Shown in pieces: positions 1-8,106 of a stretch of DNA of 64,000 nt. The translations under genes were made by a program, and so were the position numbers. Location: assembly GCA_029225065.1 (NCBI GenBank), contig JAQXVT010000037.1, positions 62,001 through 126,000 of the forward strand, read 5' to 3'. A model generated the notes under the pieces. The model was not told the origin of the DNA. It searched no databases and was given only the letters and a program-made list of their open reading frames with translations. Position 1 is the first letter of the stretch. Each line of letters begins with the position of its first letter. Origin of the DNA: Lachnospiraceae bacterium (GTDB lineage Bacteria > Bacillota > Clostridia > Lachnospirales > Lachnospiraceae).

Positions 1-1182
1 GACAATGAGTACTATTTTGCGGGACCGAAGCCGTACGGAAATATTTATCAGGACATTGAAAAATTTGCATTTTTCTCAAAGGCAGCGCTCTCAGCGCTTC
101 CGGTCATCGGTTTCAAGCCGGACATCGTGCACTGCCATGACTGGCAGACAGGACTCGTTCCGGTGCTGCTGAAGGATAAGTTCCACGAGGGTGAGTTCTT
201 CCGCGATATGAAATCAATCATCACGATCCACAATCTCAAATTCCAGGGTGTGTGGGATGTGAAGACAGTTCGCGATATCACCGGATTGCCGATGTATTAT
301 TTTGCACCGGACAAGTTGGAGGCATACGGCGATGCCAATTACTTAAAGGGCGGTATCGTTTATGCAGATGCGGTGACGACGGTCAGCGAGACGTATGCGG
401 AGGAGATCAAGACCCCGTTCTACGGCGAGCGGCTGGACGGTCTGATGCGTGCACGTTCCAACTGCCTGCGCGGTATCGTAAACGGCATCGATTACAACGA
501 GTACAATCCGGAGACCGACCAGCTGATTGAAAACAGATACAACAGTAAGAATTTCCGCAAGGAAAAGATCAAAAATAAACGGGCACTGCAAAGAGAACTT
601 GGCTTGGAGCAGAACGACTCCACATTTATGATCGGCATCGTTTCGAGACTGACCGACCAGAAGGGCTTTGATCTCATCGCCTATATGATGGATGAGATGT
701 GTCAGAACAACCTGCAGTTTGTTGTGCTCGGCACCGGTGAAGAAAAGTATGAAAACATGTTCCGTCACTTTGCATGGAAGTATCCGGGCAAGGTATCGGC
801 CAACATTTATTATTCTGAGCCGATGTCTCACAAGGTCTATGCATCCTGCGATGCATTCCTGATGCCGTCCTTATTTGAGCCGTGCGGACTCTCCCAGTTG
901 ATGAGCCTGCGCTACGGCACCGTGCCGATCGTGCGCGAGACCGGTGGACTGAAGGATACCGTTATGCCGTACAATGAGTATGAGAGCACCGGTACCGGAT
1001 TCAGCTTTGCAAACTACAATGCGCATGAGATGTACAACACCATCCGCTATGCAATGGACGTATACTACAACCACCGCCGTGAGTGGAACAAGCTTATCGA
1101 TCGCGGTATGGCAGCGGACTTCTCCTGGAACAATTCTGCGAGAAAGTACGAGCAGCTGTACAACGACGTGCTTGGCTGGTAG
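1..1182 (+). CDS. glgA: Glycogen synthase, 3' part (5' end outside window)
   Basis: The reading frame is open from base 1 and ends at TAG 1180-1182, giving 393 residues. Family members are about 475-480 residues, so roughly 85 N-terminal residues lie upstream of the window. The product is an ADP-glucose-dependent, GT5-type starch/glycogen synthase that extends alpha-1,4-glucan chains in the cytoplasm. Visible family motifs are HCHDWQTG, the IHNLKFQG stretch after it, GIVNGID before the second Rossmann domain, GIVSRLTDQKG, and the C-terminal nucleotide-sugar site SLFEPCGLSQL followed by RETGGLKDTV. The gene converges on the flippase gene and has its own terminator downstream. The identification is firm. 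The start and operon partners cannot be seen. Confidence 0.95.
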   Translation, partial: DNEYYFAGPKPYGNIYQDIEKFAFFSKAALSALPVIGFKPDIVHCHDWQTGLVPVLLKDKFHEGEFFRDMKSIITIHNLKFQGVWDVKTVRDITGLPMYYFAPDKLEAYGDANYLKGGIVYADAVTTVSETYAEEIKTPFYGERLDGLMRARSNCLRGIVNGIDYNEYNPETDQLIENRYNSKNFRKEKIKNKRALQRELGLEQNDSTFMIGIVSRLTDQKGFDLIAYMMDEMCQNNLQFVVLGTGEEKYENMFRHFAWKYPGKVSANIYYSEPMSHKVYASCDAFLMPSLFEPCGLSQLMSLRYGTVPIVRETGGLKDTVMPYNEYESTGTGFSFANYNAHEMYNTIRYAMDVYYNHRREWNKLIDRGMAADFSWNNSARKYEQLYNDVLGW

Positions 1183-1359
1183 AAAAGGTGAGATAAGAAT
1201 CAGAAGAGACCACAAAAAGAGGCGGAAATCGAAGGATTCAGTACGAAGTCAGATCGCGAAAGCGGACTTAAAGTGGATGCTTTGATAAAAAGTGATAAGG
1301 AAAAACGGAGTCGATAGATTTTTACAAAAAGAAAATCTGGTGATAAAATCAGATATGAG

Positions 1360-1425
1360 AGATCCCCGGGGCATCCGAACTGCAGCAAGAGGCAGCGAAG
1401 TCCCGGGATTTCTTTTTGTTTTTAA
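1360..1425 (+). terminator. Rho-independent terminator after glgA
   Basis: ATCCCCGGG at about 1362-1370 pairs with CCCGGGAT at 1402-1409, with one bulged C, around a loop of about 31 bases. The stem is followed by TTTCTTTTTGTTTTT. The T-tract is on the + strand, which fits termination of glgA. The 175 bases between glgA and this stem hold no gene that I can support. Confidence 0.75.
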
Positions 1426-1465
1426 ACGCTAGTCACGAAACGGCAGAGGATTCAGCAAAAACTGT

Positions 1466-3004
1466 CTATCTGTCCGCAGATGCTTTGATGCGTACGTACA
1501 CGGAAAAAAACAGCGCAGAGCACAGCAGGCCGCCGCCAATCAGGCAGATCCACCCGCCGCTTTCAAAAAACAGCCACCTTTTGAGCAACATCCCCCCGCA
1601 GACCGTGACCGCGCAGGCAAGCAGCGGACGCGGCAGAGTGAGCAGAAAATAGCGTGGAAGGCTGCCGGCACGATTGAGTGTCAGAAGCGCGAGGAGAAAG
1701 ACGATGCTCTGACCGGCAAGGGCGGAAAGCAGGTAGCCGGAGAGACCAAGACGCGGGATGAGCAGCAGTAAAAGCAGCAGGCGCAGGCCAAGGCTGAGCA
1801 TACTCTGAAAAGAGGCGGCGGCTGTTTTTCCAAGACCGTGCAGGATTCCGACCAGTATCGTGCTGACATACAACAGCGGACAGAGATAGGAAAACTGCCG
1901 GATGCACGCACCGGCGGAGGCATTGGAAAAAAGCAGAGTTCCAAGCTCATTGCCGAAAAGGAAAAAGAGCGTGAAAAAATACAGGCCGAGCAGGAGACCG
2001 CCGGAAAGAGAGGTGCGGACGGTGGCCTGAATTTTTCCCGGCTGCCCAAGGGTGTGTGCTTCTGAGACGACCGGGAGTAGGAGTTTGCTCACAGATGAGG
2101 TGAGTGCAGTCGGAAAAAGCAGGAGCGGAAGTACCATGCCGCTTAAGATACCGTAAAGGCCAAGTGCGTCGGAAGCTGCCATGCCGAAACGGACGAGGAG
2201 TACCGGGAGCAGAGCAGCCTCCGCAGCCTGAAACAGACAGAGGACGACCCGACTTCCATTTAACGGAGCGGAGAGGCGGAATACCTCACCAAGATCACGT
2301 GATAGTGAAGAAGGGCTCATTTTTTGCGGAAACGGTGTTTTTAGAACGAGAAAAAGCAGACAGAAAAGGCCGGCAGAGAGTTCACCTGCCAGATGACCAA
2401 GTGCCATGACTGTGCTATCCAGTCGTTTTTGGGAGGGCAGAAACAGGGCATAGAAAAAAAGGACGGATGCAATCCGGAGCATCTGTTCAAAAATCTGGGA
2501 AAGTGCAGACACTGCAATCTGCTTTTTTCCAATAAAATATCCGGAGATACAGGCGTGAAGTGCGGCAGGCGGGATGGTGAGAGAAAGAATGCGAAGAAGC
2601 GGAGCGCAGGCCTCATTTTGCAGAATGTGGAGCGCGAGAAAGCTCGCATTATAATATAGAAGAAACGAGCAGAAAAGAGAGAGCAGCAGTGAGCCGAGCA
2701 AAGAGGCAAGGAGAAAGCGCTGCTCTTTTTGTGTCTCTTTTTGTGCCGTGTACTGTGCGGCAAGGCGGGAGAGGATGGTCGCAATACCGCCGCCGGAAAG
2801 CGTGACACAGAGGGTACAAAGCGGAAGGCAGAGGTTGAACAGCCCGATCTCCTGCGCACCGATTGCGCGGGCGAGGAATATTTTATAGAAGAACCCCGCG
2901 ATTTTGCACAGGACCCCGGTGGCGCTTAAAAAGAAGGTTCCCTTTAAAAGATAGGAGTTCCGGTTTCGAAAAAAAGGGGAGAAGCGATGGAGAGAAAGGT
3001 TCAT
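1466..3004 (-). CDS. SpoVB/MurJ-type polysaccharide flippase (MOP superfamily)
   Basis: This 512-residue protein is almost entirely hydrophobic, with about 12-14 predicted membrane segments. It opens with the typical flippase N-terminus, in which LLKGTFFLSATGVLCKIAGF is followed by FLARAIGAQEIGLFNL. This pattern matches the polysaccharide biosynthesis/SpoVB branch of the MOP superfamily, whose members move lipid-linked glycans across the membrane. SpoVB itself acts in spore-cortex synthesis. Which lipid-linked substrate is used here cannot be told from sequence, and a MurJ-like role is the main alternative. The chosen ATG (3002-3004, - strand) has AGGAAG 8-10 bases upstream. The gene stands alone on the - strand. 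The MITE-like element lies just upstream of its start, where its promoter would be expected. Confidence 0.85.
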   Translation of the reverse strand: MNLSLHRFSPFFRNRNSYLLKGTFFLSATGVLCKIAGFFYKIFLARAIGAQEIGLFNLCLPLCTLCVTLSGGGIATILSRLAAQYTAQKETQKEQRFLLASLLGSLLLSLFCSFLLYYNASFLALHILQNEACAPLLRILSLTIPPAALHACISGYFIGKKQIAVSALSQIFEQMLRIASVLFFYALFLPSQKRLDSTVMALGHLAGELSAGLFCLLFLVLKTPFPQKMSPSSLSRDLGEVFRLSAPLNGSRVVLCLFQAAEAALLPVLLVRFGMAASDALGLYGILSGMVLPLLLFPTALTSSVSKLLLPVVSEAHTLGQPGKIQATVRTSLSGGLLLGLYFFTLFFLFGNELGTLLFSNASAGACIRQFSYLCPLLYVSTILVGILHGLGKTAAASFQSMLSLGLRLLLLLLLIPRLGLSGYLLSALAGQSIVFLLALLTLNRAGSLPRYFLLTLPRPLLACAVTVCGGMLLKRWLFFESGGWICLIGGGLLCSALFFSVYVRIKASADR

Positions 3005-3074
3005 AGAGGGGCTTCCTGCAAAAACGGTGTTGGTTCAGCATATGCGAAGCCACTTTCTGATATGACCAAGGGGC

Positions 3075-3274
3075 CTGTTCAGAGCCAACAGTAAAGAGGA
3101 TATTCGCAATCCGCGTTTGCTGCTTGCTCATGAACACAGCCGCTTCGCTGTCTGTATTCAAAATGCTGCGCATTTCGTCGGTTTGGCGTATCCGCCAAAT
3201 AAAATTTCAAAAATAGCTTTAAAAATGCAAGCATTTTACAGCTATTTTATGAAATTTTGCTTGGCTCTGAACAG
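3075..3274. repeat. MITE-like element, full copy, 14-bp terminal inverted repeats
   Basis: CTGTTCAGAGCCAA (3075-3088) and TTGGCTCTGAACAG (3261-3274) are perfect inverted repeats bounding 200 bp with no credible ORF. Inside are a 7-bp hairpin (TTTGGCG/CGCCAAA, 3182-3199), a long AT-rich hairpin (about 3201-3258, AAAATTTC against GAAATTTT with inner ATAGCT/AGCTAT), and a degenerate form of the AGCGGAT hairpin module near 3090-3115. A shorter, diverged copy lies at 54026-54157 in the opposite orientation. The size, terminal repeats and absence of coding suggest a non-autonomous transposable element. I saw no clear target-site duplication. Confidence 0.65.
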
Positions 3275-3293
3275 AAGAAAATTTCAAAGACCC

Positions 3294-3322
3294 TTGACAG
3301 ATGAAACGTCAAATGCTATTCT
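3294..3322 (+). promoter_or_regulatory. Sigma-A promoter of the iscR-nifS operon, with possible operator
   Basis: The -35 box is TTGACA (3294-3299) and the -10 box is TATTCT (3317-3322), with a 17-base spacer. The -35 overlaps an inverted repeat, TTGAC (3294-3298) and GTCAA (3308-3312). This would be a reasonable place for autorepression by the Rrf2-type product of the first gene. The promoter is well supported; the operator role is inference. Confidence 0.6.
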
Positions 3323-3429
3323 TTCTAAAGAAATCCGAGCAAAACGCTCGGAAATGAAAAGACGGAGCAGCAAAAGCAGAAGAAAATCCGCTGCTGCTTC
3401 CGCCTGGCAATGATAAAGCGGGGTATGAG

Positions 3430-3900
3430 ATGAAAATTTCTACGAGAGGAAAGTACGGATTGCGGGCGATGATCGATCTGGCTCTTTACAGTGAGCAGGA
3501 GGCGGTTTCCATCAGCAGCATTGCGCTTCGGCAGAATATTTCCGAGAGCTATCTGGAGCAGCTGATGGCGAAGCTGAAAAAAGCCGGCCTTGTAATCAGT
3601 ACGCGCGGAGCGCAGGGCGGTTACCGGCTGGCTCTTCCTATGTGCGAGATCTCGGTCGGTGATGTGCTCAGAGCGCTGGAGGGAGACCTGCGGGCAGTTG
3701 AGTGCACGGCGCACACGGACGAAGGATGTCAGGGAGAAGAACTCTGTGTGACGAAGTATGTCTGGCAGCGGATCAATGAGAGCATTTCCAGAACTGTGGA
3801 TGAAATGATGCTCGATCAGCTCGTTGCTGAGAGCAGAAAAGCACAGGAAAAAGCGAAGGCTCACTCCGTAGATTACAGTCAGAACAGCTGCTCAGGCTGA
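3430..3900 (+). CDS. iscR: Rrf2-family transcriptional regulator, IscR-like
   Basis: This 156-residue protein has an N-terminal winged helix (residues 1-80) with the Rrf2 signature MKISTRGKYGLRAMIDLAL. The recognition region includes SESYLEQLMAKLKKAGLV, and the wing is GAQGGYRLA. Three cysteines, C92, C100 and C106, sit where IscR binds its Fe-S cluster, so it probably senses cluster status. It is first in an operon with cysteine desulfurase, the scaffold and MnmA, the usual clostridial Fe-S biogenesis arrangement. The start has a modest GCGGGG ribosome site. Family assignment is firm. The cluster type and target sites are inferred from position and family. CymR-like sulfur regulation is less likely given the cysteines. 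Confidence 0.88.
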   Translation: MKISTRGKYGLRAMIDLALYSEQEAVSISSIALRQNISESYLEQLMAKLKKAGLVISTRGAQGGYRLALPMCEISVGDVLRALEGDLRAVECTAHTDEGCQGEELCVTKYVWQRINESISRTVDEMMLDQLVAESRKAQEKAKAHSVDYSQNSCSG

Positions 3901-3929
3901 ATCGCATCCACCAGAAGGAGAGTAAAGAA

Positions 3930-5111
3930 ATGGGAAAATTAATTTATCTTGATAATGCGGCAACGACAAAAACGTCGGAAAGCGTTCTGCAGGCAATGCT
4001 TCCGTATTTTACGGAGTGCTACGGCAACGCGTCCAGCATTTACAGCATTGGTACAAAGAGCAAGGAAGCCATCACAAAGAGCCGTGAGACAATCGCAGCG
4101 ACACTTGGCGCAAAACCGGAGGAGATTTATTTTACAGCCGGCGGTTCCGAGTCTGACAACTGGGCGCTGAAAGCGACCGCAGAGGCGTATGAGTCAAAAG
4201 GAAAACACATCATCACTTCGAAGATTGAGCATCACGCAATTCTGCATACGTGCGAGTATCTGGAGAAGCGCGGCTATGAAGTGACTTATATCGATGTAGA
4301 CGAAAATGGTACGGTAAAGCTTGACCAGCTGGAGAAAGCAATCCGCCCGGATACCATCCTGATCTCGATTATGTATGCAAACAATGAGATCGGTACAATT
4401 CAGCCGATCAAAGAGATCGGAGAGATCGCAAAGAAGTATGGCGTACTGTTCCACACCGATGCAGTGCAGGCTTACGGCCAGCTGCCGATCAATGTAGACG
4501 AATGCCATATCGATATGCTCAGCTCCAGCGGACATAAGCTGAACGGGCCGAAGGGAATCGGTTTCCTGTACATCCGCAAGGGTGTAAAGATTCGTTCCTT
4601 CGTTCATGGCGGAGCACAGGAGCGCAAGCGTCGTGCAGGTACGGAGAATGTGCCGGGCATCGTCGGATACGGAAAAGCTGCCGAGGAAGCGTTTGCTTCC
4701 ATGCAGGATCGTACCGCAAAAGAGACAGAACTTCGTGATTACCTGATTGACCGCGTACTTGCAGAGATTCCGTACACGAGACTGAACGGTCACAGAACAA
4801 ACCGTCTTCCGAACAATGCAAACTTCAGCTTCCAGTTTATCGAGGGCGAGTCTCTTCTGATCATGCTGGATATGGAAGGCATCTGCGGTTCCAGCGGATC
4901 TGCCTGTACATCAGGTTCCCTTGATCCGTCTCACGTGCTGATGGCAATCGGCCTCCCGCACGAGATTGCACACGGTTCTCTTCGTCTGACGCTCGGCGCA
5001 GATACGACAAAGGAAGATATTGATTTTGTCATCGAGAAAGTAAAAGGTATCGTGGCGAAGCTGCGCAGCATGTCACCGCTGTATGAGGATTTCGTAAAGA
5101 AGCAGAAATAA
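3930..5111 (+). CDS. nifS: Cysteine desulfurase (NifS/IscS family)
   Basis: This 393-residue, fold-type I PLP enzyme takes sulfur from L-cysteine as a persulfide and gives alanine. The PLP lysine is K203 in SSSGHKLNGPKG. The persulfide cysteine is C326 in the mobile loop GSSGSACTSGSLDPSH. The N-terminal YLDNAATTKT and the HTDAVQ aspartate motif are also present. The start has AAGGAG 10 bases upstream, and the gene follows iscR by 29 bases. It is followed by an IscU-type scaffold and MnmA, so its persulfide likely feeds both Fe-S cluster assembly and tRNA 2-thiouridine. Length and motifs match IscS/NifS group I. Confidence 0.95.
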   Translation: MGKLIYLDNAATTKTSESVLQAMLPYFTECYGNASSIYSIGTKSKEAITKSRETIAATLGAKPEEIYFTAGGSESDNWALKATAEAYESKGKHIITSKIEHHAILHTCEYLEKRGYEVTYIDVDENGTVKLDQLEKAIRPDTILISIMYANNEIGTIQPIKEIGEIAKKYGVLFHTDAVQAYGQLPINVDECHIDMLSSSGHKLNGPKGIGFLYIRKGVKIRSFVHGGAQERKRRAGTENVPGIVGYGKAAEEAFASMQDRTAKETELRDYLIDRVLAEIPYTRLNGHRTNRLPNNANFSFQFIEGESLLIMLDMEGICGSSGSACTSGSLDPSHVLMAIGLPHEIAHGSLRLTLGADTTKEDIDFVIEKVKGIVAKLRSMSPLYEDFVKKQK

Positions 5112-5321
5112 AAAGTGCTGATCGGAGCAGGTGCCGATATGGAAGATTTTGTAAAAGCATCTGCGAGGAAAAGCAGCGGCTGAAAAATGAAAGAAACAGG
5201 CGCAAAGGCGCATAAAAAAGAAAAACTGTGGCTGTATCAGAACAAGCAGGCGTAAGGCAGAATTTTGGCTTGCGCAGCTTCTTCTGATGCTGCCGCGGAC
5301 AGAGGAAAGGACACAGAAACT

Positions 5322-5765
5322 ATGTACTCAGAAAAAGTAATGGATCACTTTCAGCATCCGAGAAATGTAGGAGAAATTGAAAATGCAAGCGGTGTCGGCA
5401 CAGTCGGCAACGCAAAATGCGGCGATATCATGAGAATGTATCTCGATATCGATGACAACGGAATCATTCAGGAAGCAAAATTCAAGACCTTTGGCTGCGG
5501 CGCTGCCGTTGCAACGAGCAGCATGGCAACGGAGCTGGTAAAAGGAAAGACGATCCAGGAAGCACTGGAAGTCACCAACAAGGCAGTTATGGAGGCACTT
5601 GACGGACTTCCGCCGGTAAAGGTACACTGTTCCCTGCTGGCAGAGGAGGCAATCCATGCGGCACTCTGGGATTACGCAGAGAAGCACGGCATCAAGATCG
5701 AGGGACTCCAGAAGCCGAAATCCGACATCCACGAGGGTGAGGAAGCAGAAGAAGAGGAATATTAA
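5322..5765 (+). CDS. nifU: Fe-S cluster scaffold, IscU/NifU N-terminal type
   Basis: This 147-residue protein is read from ATG 5322, behind AGAGGAAAGG. An in-frame ATG at 5265 would add 19 residues that do not look like family sequence. The three cluster ligands are C33 (in GNAKCGDIM), C59 (in FKTFGCGAA) and C103 (in VKVHCSLLAEEA), with the conserved D35 after the first. It assembles [2Fe-2S] or [4Fe-4S] clusters on sulfur from the upstream desulfurase. It lacks the C-terminal Nfu domain of nitrogen-fixation NifU, so it is a housekeeping scaffold. The acidic tail EGEEAEEEEY is typical of clostridial forms. The 210 bases between nifS and this start show no gene. Confidence 0.93.
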   Translation: MYSEKVMDHFQHPRNVGEIENASGVGTVGNAKCGDIMRMYLDIDDNGIIQEAKFKTFGCGAAVATSSMATELVKGKTIQEALEVTNKAVMEALDGLPPVKVHCSLLAEEAIHAALWDYAEKHGIKIEGLQKPKSDIHEGEEAEEEEY

Positions 5766-5775
5766 TTAAAAGAGT

Positions 5776-6855
5776 ATGAGCAGAAAAAAAGCAGTAGTTG
5801 GGATGTCCGGCGGCGTTGACTCTTCCGTTGCAGCGTATCTGTTGAAGCAGCAGGGCTACGATGTGATCGGAGTCACGATGCAGATCTGGCAGCAGGAAGA
5901 TAATCAGACGATGGAAGAAAACGGCGGCTGCTGCGGCTTAAGTGCGGTCGAGGATGCACGCCGTGTGGCACAGATGCTGGGCATTCCGTATTATGTGATG
6001 AATTTCCGACGGGAATTTGATGAGAAGGTCATTCAGTATTTCATGAAGGAATATCTGGAGGGCCGCACGCCGAACCCGTGCATTGCGTGCAACCGCTATG
6101 TGAAATGGGAATCCCTTCTGCAGCGCAGTTTGGAGATCGGGGCCGATTACATTGCGACGGGTCATTACGCGCGAATCGATCTGCTGCCAAACGGAAGATA
6201 TGCGATCCGGCAGTCGGTGACGGCGCGCAAGGATCAGACGTACGCCCTGTACAATCTGACTCAGGAGCAGCTTTCCAGGACGCTGATGCCGGTCGGAAAT
6301 TATGAAAAAATGCAGATTCGCGAGATTGCAGACAGCCTTGGACTGTATGTGGCACACAAGCCGGACAGCATGGAGATCTGCTTCGTGCCGGATCAGGATT
6401 ACGCGCGCTTTATTGAGGAGAACAGCGGGAAAAAAGTACCGGAAGGCAATTTTGTGACAGCGGACGGCACGGTAGTGGGACGGCACAGAGGCATCACGCA
6501 TTACACGGTGGGACAGCGCAAGGGACTGAATCTTTCGATGGGACATCCGGTGTTTGTGCTGGAGATCCGCCCGGAGACGAATGAGGTTGTCGTCGGGGAT
6601 GGCTCTGAGGTCTTTACGGACCGTCTTATCTGTGACCGCCTGAACTTCATGAGCGTGCCGGATTTTGTGGATGATTTCCCGGTTGTCGCAAAGATACGCT
6701 ACAATCACAGCGGCACAAAGGCACATGTGCGCCGGATCGGAGAAGATCTCGCAGAAGTAATATTTGAAGAGCCGGTACGGGCGGTGACGCCGGGACAGGC
6801 AGTCGTTTTTTATGACGGAGAGTATGTAGCCGGAGGCGGCACCATTATCCGGTGA
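5776..6855 (+). CDS. mnmA: tRNA-specific 2-thiouridylase
   Basis: MnmA activates U34 of tRNA Lys, Glu and Gln with ATP and replaces its oxygen with sulfur. The 359-residue protein has the PP-loop GMSGGVDSS at residues 9-17. It also has the catalytic pair C102 (NPCIACNRYVKW) and C202 (SMEICFVPDQDY), and the GQRKGLN segment of the central domain. It starts 10 bases after the scaffold stop with only a weak AAGAG ribosome site, suggesting translational coupling. Its place directly after desulfurase and scaffold genes supports direct persulfide supply. Confidence 0.95.
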   Translation: MSRKKAVVGMSGGVDSSVAAYLLKQQGYDVIGVTMQIWQQEDNQTMEENGGCCGLSAVEDARRVAQMLGIPYYVMNFRREFDEKVIQYFMKEYLEGRTPNPCIACNRYVKWESLLQRSLEIGADYIATGHYARIDLLPNGRYAIRQSVTARKDQTYALYNLTQEQLSRTLMPVGNYEKMQIREIADSLGLYVAHKPDSMEICFVPDQDYARFIEENSGKKVPEGNFVTADGTVVGRHRGITHYTVGQRKGLNLSMGHPVFVLEIRPETNEVVVGDGSEVFTDRLICDRLNFMSVPDFVDDFPVVAKIRYNHSGTKAHVRRIGEDLAEVIFEEPVRAVTPGQAVVFYDGEYVAGGGTIIR

Positions 6856-6865
6856 CAGGAGTCAG

Positions 6866-7948
6866 ATGAAAAAGACATTCAAAAAAAAGAGTGCAATGCA
6901 CATAGAAACGATTTCCGGATATGACAGGCCGCAGGGCGGAAGCCGGTACGCGGACAAACAGCCGGGACGAAAAAAAGAAATGTCAAAGAGACAGGCAGCA
7001 GGCAGAAGACGCAGACGGAATAACCGGATGATGAGCCTGCTGCTCGTCGTGCTTATTGCGGCAGCCGTCTGTCTGATCGCTGTATGGGGGATTACATCTT
7101 ACCGGGCGACGCAGACGGATAAGACGAAAGAGGAGCTGGAAAAGATCCAGGTGGATCTGACCGGACTTGAAAGTCCGTATGCGATTTTGTTGGATGATGA
7201 GACGGGAACGGTGCTTGCCTCAAAAAACGGGGACGACCGGATTTACCCGGCATCCATGGTGAAGATCATGACTGTGCTCACGGCGATCGAATTGATCGAT
7301 GACCTGGATACGGAATTTCAGATGTCGTATGACATTTATGACGCACTGTATGAGCAGGATGCGTCACGGGCGGGATTTGATCCCGGTGAGCAGGTGACGG
7401 CAAGAGAGCTGCTTTACGGGGCACTTCTTCCGTCAGGTGCGGAATGCTGCGCGCAGCTTGCACTGGAGGCGGCCGGTTCACAGGAAGCGTTTGTGGAGAA
7501 AATGAATACAAAGGCGCAGGAGCTTGGACTGACGGACACACATTTTACGAATGTGACGGGACTGCACAATGATGATCAGTATTCAACGTCGCATGAGATC
7601 GGAAAGATTCTGCAGGCGGCATTAAAAAACAAGACCTTCTATGAGGTGATCACGACGCATTCCTATACCGCAAAGGCGACGCAGCAGCATCCGGACGGCT
7701 TCACGTTCTGGAGTACGATGTTCAAAAATATGACGGATGAGGTGGTAAACGGCGGTGAGATCATCGGCGGAAAGACGGGCTATACCGATGAGGCGGGTCA
7801 CTGTCTGGCAAGCGCGGCGAAGATTAACGGCCGGATTTACATCCTTGTGACAGCCGGATGGGCACAGAACACCGATTCCGCGACGTACCATATCAGCGAT
7901 GCATTTCTGGCTTACAATCAGATTGCACCGCCGGAGAACACGGAGTGA
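6866..7948 (+). CDS. Membrane-anchored D-alanyl-D-alanine carboxypeptidase (S11), variant SxN motif
   Basis: This 360-residue protein has a basic cytoplasmic N-terminus of about 55 residues, one membrane segment (about 56-79) and an outside S11 penicillin-binding domain. The active-site SxxK is S130-M-V-K133 and the KTG box is K303-T-G305. The second motif reads S190-G-A192 rather than SxN. It would trim the terminal D-Ala of peptidoglycan pentapeptides. The N-terminal anchor differs from the usual C-terminal amphipathic anchor of PBP5. AGGAG lies 7 bases before the start, and it follows mnmA by 10 bases, so it may be transcribed with the Fe-S operon. Family is firm; activity is less certain because of the Ala in the second motif. 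Confidence 0.85.
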   Translation: MKKTFKKKSAMHIETISGYDRPQGGSRYADKQPGRKKEMSKRQAAGRRRRRNNRMMSLLLVVLIAAAVCLIAVWGITSYRATQTDKTKEELEKIQVDLTGLESPYAILLDDETGTVLASKNGDDRIYPASMVKIMTVLTAIELIDDLDTEFQMSYDIYDALYEQDASRAGFDPGEQVTARELLYGALLPSGAECCAQLALEAAGSQEAFVEKMNTKAQELGLTDTHFTNVTGLHNDDQYSTSHEIGKILQAALKNKTFYEVITTHSYTAKATQQHPDGFTFWSTMFKNMTDEVVNGGEIIGGKTGYTDEAGHCLASAAKINGRIYILVTAGWAQNTDSATYHISDAFLAYNQIAPPENTE

Positions 7949-8055
7949 GGGGCGCATTAAGCCGTATGAAACGAATACAGGTGATACTGCAAAGCAGGCG
8001 ATCGATTACAGAAGATTTTTCGAATGTGTTTCGGAAACAGTACGCTTCAGCTAAC

Positions 8056-8106
8056 AAAATAAAAGAGAAAAATAGAAATGCCCCGGTTTAGAGCCGGAGC
8101 ATTTCT
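8056..8106 (-). terminator. Terminator of the PHP phosphatase gene
   Basis: AGAAATGC (8074-8081) pairs with GCATTTCT (8099-8106), with an inner CCGG/CCGG after one mismatch. On the - strand the stem is followed by a T-rich tract (complement of 8056-8073). The stem overlaps the last codons of the - strand gene. Confidence 0.65.
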
